Assembly: GCA_007922195.1 (NCBI GenBank)
Contig: ML682125.1
Span: 186,001-250,000 of the forward strand
DNA length: 64,000 bases
Source of the DNA: Podocnemis expansa
Lineage: Eukaryota > Chordata > Testudines > Podocnemididae
Direction of reading: 5' to 3'
Shown here: positions 1-10,800 of the stretch, in pieces
Layout: each line of letters opens with the position of its first letter
Position numbering within the stretch: position 1 is the stretch's first letter
The notes under the pieces: model-generated
What the model was told of the DNA's origin: nothing
Databases searched by the model: none
The model's input: the letters and a program-made list of their open reading frames with translations, nothing else
Position numbers and translations under genes: made by a program

Positions 1-1368
1 TAGTGCACAACAACACAGCAATGCGAGGGGTTGGCTGTTCCAGGAATGCTCACTCCTCACTGCTCTGCCCACACCCTAGATCCTCACTCTAAGCGCCCCA
101 TCCACTGCCCTACATCTGGGTGGAGCAGCCAGCAGCATCAGTGAGTCCACAGAGCCCACCTGTCCCATCCCCAGCAGGGTCAGCCCCTGCTAACAGGGTG
201 GATAGTGTAGAGCAAATGCTGCTGGCCTGTCACACATATGCCACAGTATTGTGCTAGGGCGCTGTCACCAGGCAGAGCTTCTCCCCAACCTCCACACATT
301 TGCTGCCAGCCTCCTTTAAGAAGGTGAAGTTATTCAAACAGGTGAGCAAGCAAACCGCAGATGATCTCTGATCTCTCCTTCTCTCAGAGTTCAAGGCCAC
401 GCCACCCAGGGCTCTCTGGTGCTTATGTCCCTAGACCAGGCTAATCTAGCTTCCTGGAGCCATCCGGCCCCTTGCTCCAGGTTCCCATCACAGGAGAAAG
501 CACCACTCAACTGCAGCTTCCCTTCCCTGTCCCAGTTGCTCCCATCCCATTCCCATTTTCAGAACTTACACCTGTACAGCACCATCACAGCATCCTCTGT
601 GCAGCACCATCCATACAGACCTTGCTGCAGACAATGAGGCAGAGTGAGGGGTACTGCAAGGCAGTGGTCCTGGAGTATGTCTGAAAGCATGCAGCAGGAG
701 GGTTAAACAGAGCTGGAAAATTCAGTTCAGTATGAAAAATCCAAACTTTCTGCCCACAAAAGTCAAAACACGGCTTTTCCATTAGCAAGTCACATCTTTA
801 AACAAAAAAAGGGCTAAAACTGGCCTTTTTTGCTGAAGAAACATTTTGGTGACAAATTTCTGACTCCCTCTAGTTTTAATGGGCAGGTATAAACACAAGT
901 CATCTGAGCGGTCCTGAGAGCTCTCTCCTTCACCTTCCTCATTGTCCTCTGCACATCACAAGGAGGGGACTTGTTAAGAATCACTTGGCAGCCAGCTGAG
1001 GCAGGAGCAGATGCAGGCTGCAAGCGGGGCTGGCTAGCCTAGGAACATATGGGGTAGGTCTACACAGCAACTAGACGCCCACAGTTGTCCTGAGCCAGCT
1101 GACTCGGGCTATGGCACTTTTGCTGGTGTGTTGGTATCTGAGCTGCAAGATGGGAGGCTAACTATCATGGCCCAGCACTGAGTTCTTCCCCAGGTGATAT
1201 CCAAGGGAGAGGAGGCAAAGTCGTGTGACGTGCAGGCATGGGAGGAATTTCGAAACTGACCTTGTCCTTGCTGGGTGTGTTTTCAGGTTCTCATGGGTGT
1301 CTGTGCTTGACGGGCATCCACTCTAGCCATCTAAACTCTTCCCTGAGCTGTTTTTTTGCAAGTGAGAT
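1..1368. other. Intergenic sequence, nothing recognised
   Basis: No exon with conserved protein content was recognised on either strand. The open frames here are short and show no family resemblance. The gene upstream of the RNF145-like locus is not reached. Confidence 0.5.
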
Positions 1369-1600
1369 TTAGGTTGGATATGAGGAAAACTTTTTTCCTA
1401 AGACTAGGAGGGTGGTGAAGCCCTGGAATGGGTTCCCTAGGGAGGTGGCGGAATCTCTGTCCTTAGAGGATTTTAGGGCCCACCTTGACAAAGTCCTGCC
1501 TGGAATGATTTCATTCGGATTCATCCTACTTTGAACAGGGGCGGGACTAGATGATGCCTGAGGTCCCTTCCAGCTCTCATCAGCTCTGATTCTGTGAGTC
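1369..1600 (+). mobile_element. CR1 LINE 3' end fragment
   Basis: The stretch matches the 3' end of CR1 retrotransposons in order: the region encoding the [16 protein letters not shown] end of ORF2, the part giving WNxLPxEVxESPSLE, then the GGACTAGATGA and GAGGTCCCTTCCAGC tail and a final TTCTGTGA-like terminal repeat. It is short and frame-broken, so it is an old 5'-truncated insertion. Confidence 0.8.
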
Positions 1601-1781
1601 TACTGCACAGCTTGATTACCTGTGTTCTTGCCAGCATGCTCTGTGAGTGGCACTGGCTCAGGTTTTACAGTTCCAGGGCCAGATTCTCTGCTGGTGTAAC
1701 TTTGCTGAAATAAATGGAGTTAGGCCAGAAGAGATTTGCCCCCCCCCCCCCCGGGCCCAGGGTGCTGTTAGTTATCTAGAC

Positions 1782-1998
1782 CAGTGTTTCCCAACCAGTG
1801 TGCCATGGCACACAGGTGTGCCATCAGGTCTGAGTATGCGTGCCACAAAAATTTTTGAATAACTACTCAAAGAGCTCTGGATTGGCTCATTGGCTCATGA
1901 ATATTCATGAGTTCATTTGGAAACTATATGGTGGGGTACCTCAAATTAATAAAAGGTAGCAAGGTGTGCCATGGCAGAGAAAATGTTGGGAATCACTG
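1782..1998 (+). mobile_element. hAT-type MITE (family A, copy 1)
   Basis: A 217-bp element with imperfect terminal inverted repeats (CAGTGTTTCCCAACC at the left, GGGAATCACTG at the right). It is flanked by perfect 8-bp direct repeats ATCTAGAC at 1774-1781 and 1999-2006. An 8-bp duplication and a CAGTG-type end are hallmarks of the hAT superfamily. There is no coding capacity. A second copy in opposite orientation lies at 22851-23085. Confidence 0.85.
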
Positions 1999-2259
1999 AT
2001 CTAGACTACTGTGCTAGGAGGCTTGCTACTGCTGCTTTGTAGGCCAGAGCACAGAAACCCTGCACTGACTGATGTGCTGATACCCGTGCATGTGGGGATG
2101 AGAAGAGAGATGCACAAGGAGTTTTGGATTCTTGGCATGTCTCTCGCCCATCAAAAAATATTATCTGGAGACCTAGTGCCACCTGCTGGATGGCCTGAGT
2201 TATGCTGACTCCTGCCATCCCTGTGTTCAGCCTAATGCCTGAGATTTCCCACAGCTCCT

Positions 2260-3570
2260 GTTTTTAATAGAATTTAGTCACCTAATAATTTTATTACCTT
2301 TCTGTGGCCTTTTTCCAGTTCTAAGACAGCTTTTTGGAGATGGGGCAGCCAGATCCTCATGCACTGTTCAAGATGTGGGGCTATCATAGATTTATAAAGA
2401 GGCAATATGCTATTTTCTGTCTTCTTGTCGATCCCTTTCCTAATGGTCCCCAATGTTCTGTTAGCTTTATGGCTGCCGCTGCAGTGAGCTGATGGTCCCA
2501 GAACTATCCAAAGAGCCTCCAAGATCTCTTTCTTGAGTGGCAACAGCTACTTTAGATCCCATTTTGTATGTCCTGGGATTGTTTTCCAATGTTCATTACT
2601 TCACATTTATCAACACTGAATTACATCAGTCATTTTGTTGCTTAGTCACCCAGTTTTCTGAGATCACTTTGTAATTCTTCACACTTAACTATCTTGAGTA
2701 ATTTTGTATTGTCTGTAACCTTTGCCACCTCACTGTTTACCCCCTTTTCTGGAACATTTGTGAATATGTTGGACAGCATTTGTCTCAGTTAGTTCCTTGG
2801 AGGAGCCTGCTATTTTACTCTCTCCACTGTGAAAACTGACCATTTATTCCTACCCTTTGTTTCCTATCTTTTAACCAATTACTAAGCCTTCTTTTCTTCC
2901 ATGACTACATACTTTCCTTAGGATCCTTTAGTGAGGGAGTTGGTCAAAGGCTATCTGAAAGTCCAGTATCAGCTAGATCAATCTTGTCCCCACGTTTGCT
3001 GACCCCTTCAAATGAATTCCAGTAGATCAGAGAAGCATGATTTCTCTTCTACAAAAGCTGTGTTGACTCTTCCCCAACATGTCATGTGTCTGATAATTCT
3101 GCTCTTTATTGTAGTTTCAGCCAGTTTTCCGGGTACTAAAGTTAGGCTTACCAGCCTGTAATTGCCAGGATCACGTCTGGAGCCCTTTCTAAAAATTGGC
3201 ATCACATTATTTATTCTCCAGTAATCTGAATCAGAACTCTGGGGTGATACCATCTAGCCCTGGCAACTGAATACTGCTTAGTTGATCAGTTTATTCTAAA
3301 ACCTCTTCTATCGACACCTCAATCTGGGACAGTTCCTCAGATTTGTCATCTAAAAAGAATGACTCACCTGTTGGACTCTCCCTCACATCTTCTGCAATGA
3401 AGAACAATGCAAAGAATTAATTTAGCTTCTCTGCAACAGCCTTGTCTTCCTTGAGTGCTCTTTTAACATCCTGATCATCCATTGGCCCCACTGATTGTTT
3501 GGCAGACTTCCTGCTTCTTATAGTCTTACAGTTTTTTTTCTGTTACCATTTGTGGTTTTTGCTATTTGCC
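2260..3570 (-). mobile_element. Old CR1/L3-like LINE remnant
   Basis: On the minus strand, degenerate reverse transcriptase pieces are readable. One at 3008-3253 includes PIFRKGSRRDPGNYRLVSLT, matching the CR1 motif [20 protein letters not shown]. Another at 2274-2543 resembles the later ILPLYKSMIxPHLEQCxxIWLP block. The frames are broken many times, so this is a fossil. It belongs to a more diverged CR1/L3-type lineage than the copies at 5.3, 20.3 and 57 kb. Confidence 0.7.
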
Positions 3571-3800
3571 TGCCACCATATTGTATGAAGAGAGTGGGAT
3601 TAACTGAGTTAACATTATAAAAGAATCAAGTTTTATTGTTGTGCTTTAAGAACAATCAAATATCAACCATGACTGCACCAACTTCTTGCTCTCCCTTGTA
3701 AACATCAGTGTAGTCTACTTATATGATGAGTATCAACTCATAAATTAATTAAGAATGGCTAACTCACTCATTTTGGGTGAAAGAATCCTGTTAATTTACT

Positions 3801-5303
3801 CTAATGCTTCTCAGTCACAATTTTGTTTCGAAGGTGGGATTCAATGTCCCAAAGAGACCTGTAAACCCTGTCACCAAGTCCCTCTAGCTGTGAAACGTGC
3901 CGAAGCATGTTCAAAGATTTCAACAGCTCAGAGTTTGTTAGAAGTGGAATTTCATCAAAATCATCCTCACTCTCATGATTAGCCCCTTGTTGATGAGCCA
4001 TTTCGTCAATGCATGGTTGTTTCCCTGGCCTTGCAGCAGCAGCCACAATCAGTAATTCCTCATTGGTTAGCTCTCCGAACGTGAGCAAATCCTCATCCAT
4101 AGCCACAGCAGCTACTAACTGCTCTTTTTCCATATTGACTGGAAGTGGAACGTCACTCAATGGGTCATCAAACACTTCAATATCCTCACCTTGCACACCT
4201 TCTGCTGGTGCAAAAATTTGCTTTTCCTGAAACTGTTGGAAATGGTTGCCAGCTTTACATCTTGCCACACCTCAGCAACAAGATGAACGCAATCTAGCAA
4301 ATGTGCAGTTTTTAGGACTGACTGAATATCGGCACTGGGGTCTGCAGTGAGAGCGAGAGTAATATGGTTTGCCATTTTTGATTGGTAATGCCCCTTCATG
4401 TTCTTAATCACACCTTGCTTCAGAGGTTGCGATGAAGATGAAGCATTAAGAGGTAAGAATTCAAGCTGAATGTTAGTGAGAAAAGTTCCTTGGGGGTGAG
4501 TGGAGCAGTTCGCCACTATGAAGCATGTCTTACGGCGCTGCACGTGAAACTGTAGATCCCACTTTTTTAGCCAATTGCTGAAAACGTCTCCTGTCATCCA
4601 GGCGTTTGCTGCGCTGACATAACTGAGGGGAAGTTTACTGAAGTCCTTCGGAAAGCAGCGGGATCGTTTGGACTTCCCAGTCATGACCAAAGGCCGTTTG
4701 TCACTCCCGTCCATGTTAGCACACACAAGTAGAGCGACCCTGTCGCTTGAAGCTTTCTCTCCCCCGAGCCTTTCATTTTTCTCTCCAGGCCGTCTCCCCC
4801 AGGGCCCTTTCAACCGCAGCCCGGTCTCATCAGCACTGTAGATGTCAGCCGGGGCAAATCACCCCAGCAACCAGGGAAGGTTTTTGCACCACCACCGCTC
4901 AGCCGCGGGTTTGTCTGCTGGCTGCTTTCTGCCCCACTCTTTCTCGGGCATGACGGTGAAGCGTTTCTTCCACCGGCTAAACCAACCGTCGCTTGCCTTG
5001 AAATCGTTCGTGCCCAGGGCAGCGGCCAGCTGCCAGGCTTTTTCTTTGATGGTGGGTCCAGCCAGGCGCAGCCCCCGCGCCCTCCTCTCCTGCAACCAGG
5101 CTGCCAGGGCCTGGTCCACGCCGGGGGCCTGTCCTTCCCGCCCATCGTTGCGACTGCTGTTGGGCGATCCGCCGTGGCCGTACTGAGCCAGCAGCGTCTC
5201 CTTCTGCTTCCAGACGCGGCACACCACCGAGCGGTGCAGTGCCCAGGCGGCAGCTACGCGGCTCTGCCTGGCACGCATGGATGATCTGGGTTTTGTCCCT
5301 CAT
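3801..5303 (-). pseudogene. Broken Tigger/pogo-family transposase
   Basis: Minus-strand fragments give the order of a pogo/Tigger (Tc1-mariner superfamily) transposase. First is a helix-turn-helix/CENP-B-like DNA-binding region (about 5278-4862, with WKQKETLL and WFSRWKKRF). Next comes the DDE core (4858-4157), then an acidic C-terminus (about 4220-3801). The first catalytic Asp is present in DETG (codon 4829-4831). The second site reads VANCSTHP instead of the usual DNCPAHP (Ala, codon 4511-4513). The third reads PLKQGVI instead of PLDQGVI (Lys, codon 4418-4420). An in-frame TGA at 4859-4861 splits the DNA-binding and catalytic parts. A frameshift near 4220 separates the C-terminus, and another near 5280 affects the N-terminus. 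The CR1 at 5304 interrupts or adjoins its 5' end. It is a dead element. Roughly 3600-3800 is probably its 3' flank; no terminal inverted repeat was found. Confidence 0.8.
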
Positions 5304-6770
5304 AGAATCATAGAATCATAGGGTTGGAAGGGACCCCACAAGGTCATCTAGTCCAACCCCCTGCCAAAAAAAGCAGGACCACTCCCATTAGATCATCCCA
5401 GTCAGTGTTTTGTCCAGCTGGGACTTGAACACCTCCAGAGATGGAGATTCCACCACCTCCCTAGGCAGCTTATTCCACTGCTTCACCACTCGCCTAGTAA
5501 GGAAGTTTTTCCTAATATCCAGCCTGGACCGCCCCAGCTGTAACTTGAAACCATTGGTTCTCGTTCTGCCCTCTGTTACCACCGAGAACAGTCGAGCTCC
5601 CTCCTCCTTGGAGCAACCCTTCAAGTAGTTGAAGGTTGCTATCAAATCCCCCCTCAGTCTTCTCTTCTGCAGGCTAAATAAGCCTAGTTCCTTCAGTCTT
5701 TCTTCATAGGGCTTGTGCTCCAGCCCTTTGATCATTTTGGTTGCCCTCCTCTGGACTCTCTCTAATTTGTCCATGTCCTTTTTGTAGTGGGGAGCCCAAA
5801 ACTGGACACAGTATTCCAGATGTGGCCTCACTAGTGCAGAATAGAGGGGAATGATCACATCCCTCGATCTGCTGGTAACACTTCTTCTGATGCAGCCCAG
5901 TATGCCATTGGCCTTTTTGGCAGCAAGAGCACACTGCTGACTCATATCCAGCTTCCCATCCACCATGACTCCCAGGTCCTTTTCTCCAGTGCTGCTATTT
6001 AGCTGATCACTCCCCAGCCTGTAGCAGTACATGGGGTTTTTTCGTCCCAAGTGCAGGATTTTACACTTATCCTTGTTGAACCTCATGAGATTCCTCTTGG
6101 CCCACTGCTCCAGTTTGTCTAGGTCTCCCTGAATCCTGTCTCTGCCCTCTAGGGTGTCTACCATTCCCCCCAGTTTGGTATCATCTGCAAACTTACTAAG
6201 TGTGCAATCTATCCCATCATCCAGATCATTAATGAAAACATTGAACAGAACTGGCCCCAGGACCGACCCCTGGGGTACACCACTCGTTACTGCCTGCCAA
6301 CTTGACATGGAGCCATTGATTCCTACACGCTGAAACCGTTGTTCTAGCCAGTTTTCTATCCACCTTACAGTCCACGCATCTAACCCATACTTCCTTAATT
6401 TGCCAATGAGAATGCTGTGGGAAACCGTATCAAAAGCCTTGCTAAAGTCAAGGTATATCACATCAACGGCTCTTCCCGCATCCACAAATCCAGTCATCTC
6501 ATCATAGAAGGCGATGAGGTTGGTCAGGCATGATTTACCCTTGGTGAATCCATGCTGACTGTTCCTGATTACTCTATTTTCCTCCAAGTGTTTCAGGATG
6601 GATTCTTTGAGAAGCTGCTCCATGATTTTTCCAGGGATTGAGGTGAGGCTGACAGGTCTGTAATTCCCTGGATCGTCCTTTTTGCCTTTCTTGAAGATAG
6701 GTACTATATTTGCTTTTTTCCAGTCCTCTGGCACCTTTTTTCCAGTCCTCAGCGAGAGGCTCTGCAGCAT
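5304..6770 (-). mobile_element. CR1 LINE, 5'-truncated, RT frame largely intact
   Basis: On the minus strand an open frame runs uninterrupted from about 6770 down to a stop at 5388-5390. It encodes the C-terminal two thirds of CR1 ORF2, the reverse transcriptase. Visible blocks in order are [90 protein letters not shown], the catalytic KFADDTKLG box, and [20 protein letters not shown]. The endonuclease domain is missing, as expected for 5' truncation. The 3' end carries the CR1 tail and a repeated ATTCTATG octamer (complement at about 5303-5321). The open frame continues past the element to 6959, but that part is unrelated promoter DNA. The absence of stops suggests this is the youngest CR1 in the window. 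The exact 5' breakpoint is uncertain by some tens of bases. Confidence 0.9.
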
Positions 6771-6884
6771 AGCGGCCAGGACAGGGGATGGAGGATGGGG
6801 AGTGGCTGCGGCTGCCAGGCCCGGCTGCCAGCCAGCTGGTCCTCTAGCTTCACCACAGCTGGGCTGTGCCCAGCGTTGGCCTGG

Positions 6885-7175
6885 CACCGCCGCCCTCACC
6901 CAAGATGGCCGCCCTGGCATGGTCCTGGCGTTGTTGCCCTCATTTGAGATGGCCGCCATGGCGTAAACTAGATGAGGCAGCCTTCATCCAAGATGGCCGC
7001 TGCGGGGTGGGTTGGGCCATGCTGCCCTCATCCCAGATGGCCGCCCTGGCTACATCACCCTCACCCAAAGTGGCCGCCCGCACGATGCCCTTCTCAAAAA
7101 TGGCGGCTTCCTTCATGACCCGTCCGCGCGGGCGGTAGAGGTCTGCCCTTACCTAAGATGGCCGATCCGGCGTCT
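6885..7175 (+). promoter_or_regulatory. Phased array of YY1-like motifs
   Basis: Seven copies of a YY1-type core (AAGATGGCCGCC or close variants) occur in 290 bp. The A of the ATGG core, or its equivalent, lies at 6905, 6949, 6993, 7037, 7070, 7100 and 7158. The first four are spaced exactly 44 bp apart; later spacings are 33, 30 and 58 bp. The repeated unit also includes a CCCTCAyCC stretch before the core, so the array arose by tandem duplication with decay. It lies 550-850 bp upstream of the RNF145-like start codon, in the CpG-rich promoter region. YY1 binding is inferred from motif similarity only. Confidence 0.6.
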
Positions 7176-7364
7176 CCGGGACTCTGCCCCTGGATTTCCG
7201 GAGCAGCGACTCCGTGAGGCGCCCGTGGCAAGCGTGGGGCGGACCCGGGAGAAAGTGAAAGTGACAGAGGAGCCGTGGCGGGCCGGGACCGAGACAGCCC
7301 CGCCCCCCGGAGCGACCTGTCACGTGAGAGGCTGGGGGGGGGGACAAGGGGAGACTCCTGCTGA

Positions 7365-7560
7365 GCCCCCCGGAACTGCCCCCGTGGCCGCCTGCTGAGC
7401 CCCCCCAGGGGATCGGGCCCCTCCCTGCTGGGCCCCATTGACCCCCCCGACAGGCCCCTTCCTGGCCCNNNNNNNNNNCTCCCTGACCCACCACAGGCCC
7501 CTTCCTGCTGGGCCCCATTGACCCCGCAGGGCCCTGGGGGGACGGGCCCCTCCCTGCTGA
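7365..7560 (+). repeat. GC-rich tandem repeat containing an assembly gap
   Basis: The phrase CCTGCTGGGCCCCATTGACC recurs at 7424 and 7504, 80 bp apart, with related CAGGCCCCTTCCTG phrases between. Ten N bases at 7469-7478 sit inside this repeat. The gap length is probably arbitrary and the true repeat number unknown. Confidence 0.65.
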
Positions 7561-7731
7561 TCACCCCCTGGGCAGCCCTCACTGAGTCCGGCCCCTGGAG
7601 AGCAAGGCCCACGTGCCCAGCCATTGCTGACCACACCTAGGAGAGGGGAACCCCCTGGGGTTGAGGGCTCCCCCCATAGAAGGACCCCTACGACCCCAGC
7701 TACCCCATCATCACCCCCCGCTGGCCCCGCC

Positions 7732-7897
7732 ATGCCCCGGCTGGAGGAGGTGGCCAACGTGGTGCTGCGGGTGCCCAGCATCATCCTGCTGGACCTGCTC
7801 TACCGCTGGGACGTCCAGGCTTTTGCCGAGCTGCTGCGACCCACGCCGGAGGAGGGTTTCTTCCCACGCCGCGCCCTTTGGCACGCCTACTATCTGG
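7732..7897 (+). CDS. RNF145L: RNF145-like coding exon 1 (residues 1-55, 56 split)
   Basis: Begins at ATG with [20 protein letters not shown] and ends in HAYYL plus the first base of a Gly codon. The donor is GTGAGG. The conserved RVPSIxLLDxLYRWDV block of RNF145 is complete. Confidence 0.92.
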
Positions 7898-10800
7898 GTG
7901 AGGGCCAAGGCGGGCCCCTCTGGGTGCCGGACAGCTGGTTCAGGAGCCGCAGGCCACTGCACCGGGCAGTCAGTTCTGCCCCTTCCATGGGGACGGCGAG
8001 ACCCAGGGACGTGCCCACGTCGCCCTTGAGCTGCCCATCTGCACGTGTTGGCCGGGGGGTGGTTGTGGACTCAATCCCAGCAGGCATTGCTCCTTTGTGG
8101 CCATCCTGATGGTGTGCTGAGTGCTGGGACCTGGGAAAGGGCGCTGTCTGTACCAGGGCATGGCGTGGCAGGTACAGGTTCTGGAGGAGCAGGGCACTGT
8201 CTGTACCAGGGCACAGTTTGGCAGGTACTAGTTCTCAAGGAGCGAGACGCTGTCTGTACCAGGGCATGGCGTGGCATGAAAGGTTCTGGAAAAGTGGGGC
8301 ACGATCTGCACCAGGGCATGGCGTGGCAGGTATAGGTTCTGGAGGAGCAGGGGCTGTCTGTATCAAAGCACACTGCAGCAGATACAAGTTCGGGAAAAGC
8401 GAGGTGCTGTCTGTTCCAGGGCACGGTGTGGCAGGTACACAAGCAGCTATGCTGTGTGTTCATTTGTGCCCAGGAAGTGCCAGGGCTCTGGGATCATCTG
8501 GTGTTGAAATTAAGGCATATAGGGCATAGCTGCTAACCCGTGTTCTGGCCACGCTGCTATGCTGTTGTGTAGTGTGATTCCAGCAGATGACCTTTGTGCA
8601 TTGGGAAGCAGCCACAGTTATCGCCACAAGAGCCGTTCTGCTGGGGAGGTGAGAAGTGGCTTACATCCCCTTCAGGTCCTGCTCAGGTTAGCAGTAAAGT
8701 GAAGGGGCGTTGTGGCTGGTCAGGACTCGAGCTGGAGACCTCCAAGCAAACCATGCCTGGTGTTAGAGATTTGATGGGGGCAACTCTTCCTTGGGGTCAG
8801 GAGCGTGTTCTGCCTTGTGGCTCCATCCTTTCCCCCCACACCCCTTCCTGTTGTTTGGTGTTAAATTGCTGCCTCGCACTGCTCCAGCAGTGGCTGCCTC
8901 GCAGTGGTGGGCATAGATTTGTGTGGGAAAGTGCAGCATCTTAACACACCTGGCTGAGGTTGAACTGTTTCCTGTTCTCCTCATTAAGGTAAGAGGATGA
9001 GGAACAGGGCAGGGGGACCCCAAAGGAAAGACCTGGACAGGAGAGAGCAGAGCACCTGTTGAGCTTGCACTGAGGAACCTGTCCTATTCTGGCTGTGCTG
9101 TTAGGTGGGGCTGGGTGGGCGGACGCTAGGCGTGGCAGGCTCACCTGCCCTTCTCTCCCTTTCTCAGGCCATGTGCTATGTGTGGTGATGCTGCTGCTGC
9201 CAGTCAGGTCCCTGGTCCGGTTATACCTCTATGGCCTGACATTGCTGCTACTCTACGTGGGGCACCAGACGGCCAGGTGAGCCCGGCACCCCGACTGCAT
9301 GCCATCTGCCTTTCCCTGAGGGCTTGGAAGCTTGCTGGGCCCTGAAGGCTGTGACTTCATGGCTCCTGGCTCTGAGGTATCACCAGGAGAGGAAGGTGGG
9401 TTGGGTTTCACCAGAGCGGGCGTCTGTAGAAGATGGCAGGTGCATACCTGGGGCCTGGGTTAAGCAGAGTGAGTCTGGGGCACCATGGGGCTGGCAGGCA
9501 GAGGCAAAGAGACAGGCGTTGGCAGCTAAGACCCCACCTCTCTCCTTCCAGGGGCTACATTCACCATGAGATCAAATATGCATTCCAGGGCGCGGTGTAC
9601 AAGGACCTTGTTGCGCTCAGCCGCTTCATCACTGCCCTGACAGGTGAGGTGGCACACCCATGTCTCCCCCTTCTAGAGAGGCTCCTTGCAGGGCCATCCT
9701 GTCACCCCTTTTGGGATGAGGATCAGATGGAAAGCCCCCCCCAGCCCAAGGGAGGAGATGTCTTTGGGCATGTCCCAGCATCGGCTTTTTCATGCCATCC
9801 TCACACCAGAAGCGGGAATGGCCACAGGCATGCAGTGTGACTGTCAGCGATGGCAACTACTCAGGAAGGGAGCACAGAGACCTCTGCCCTGCATCAATAG
9901 CCAGCAGAGCCAGGCTGGCCCTTTGATGGAGTGCTTCCTTAGCTGTGGAGTCTCACTGCTCACCCGCTCACAGAGCAGAATCAGGGCTGCCTGGTTGCTT
10001 GGTTAGCAGTGTGCTGAGTTACCGGGTGCTATGGTGTTAGAAACACGTAGTGCGGGTTGGAATCTGAGCCCTGGAGCCTGGTGATGCCCACTCCCACTCA
10101 GGCCTTAAATGGGAGCTGGGGTTGGACATAAGGGCTGGTCTGTGCCCAGCTCTTCACCAGGTTAGCTGTCCAGGTGGGTGTTGCATCCACTCACTCACAC
10201 CCTGCAGCACTGGCTCTGCTAGAAATCAGGGATGTTGCAGCTGCCTTGGGCAGTTCATAGTTAACCCTGAGGGTGAGGCTCTGCACAGGTCTTGTGACTA
10301 TTTCGCTAAACTGGGGCTGTCAAGTGTTTCCCCACTCTGGCAGTGTAAGTGTAGAAGGTGGGGACCTGCAAGAGGCCTTAAAACCCACTGGCCCTAAAGC
10401 CTTGTCTTAAAACTCTCCAAAACAACCAGTTTCCTGGCCTTGGAATGGTATTGGTGCTACCACCCAAATGCAAAAACCCCTTGAAAACTCAGGAAGGCAC
10501 ACTTGGGAATTCCTTCCACTGAGGTACCGTCAGTTGCCTTTCTTCGTGCCTCAGGAGAGCAATTGAACCCCAGCTGAGATATCAGCTGAAAATGGGACAG
10601 AATCCCCTTTAGTAGTTGGCTGTGCAGGCTGAAGCACATGCGCACAAACCTCTTGCTCTTTAGGACACAGAACCAGAGTTTATTTAAAAGGGTAAATTCT
10701 TTAATTAAGAACACAGGGAGTTGCTTTTCTAGGATTTAACTTAGGTAGTTACAGGGTAGTGGGTGCAGATACATGTAGTCAGCACAGAGGAATCCAAAAA

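Larger units (their letters stand above)
6885..7731 (+). promoter_or_regulatory. CpG-rich promoter and 5' UTR of RNF145-like gene
   Basis: GC- and CpG-rich DNA directly precedes the first coding exon. It contains many CCGCC, GCGGCC and CCGCGCGGGCGG blocks and no TATA box that I can see. The transcription start cannot be fixed from sequence; it should lie between the YY1-like array and 7731. No upstream noncoding exon could be identified. Confidence 0.6.

Noticed and set aside
3801..5303. Tigger open frames as a functional domesticated gene
   Set aside because: An in-frame stop, two frameshifts and no intron borders that would remove them argue for a pseudogene.
7624..7731. Upstream in-frame ATG extending the RNF145-like N-terminus by 36 residues
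   Set aside because: The extension is Pro/Thr-rich with no counterpart in RNF145, whose start aligns with the ATG at 7732.
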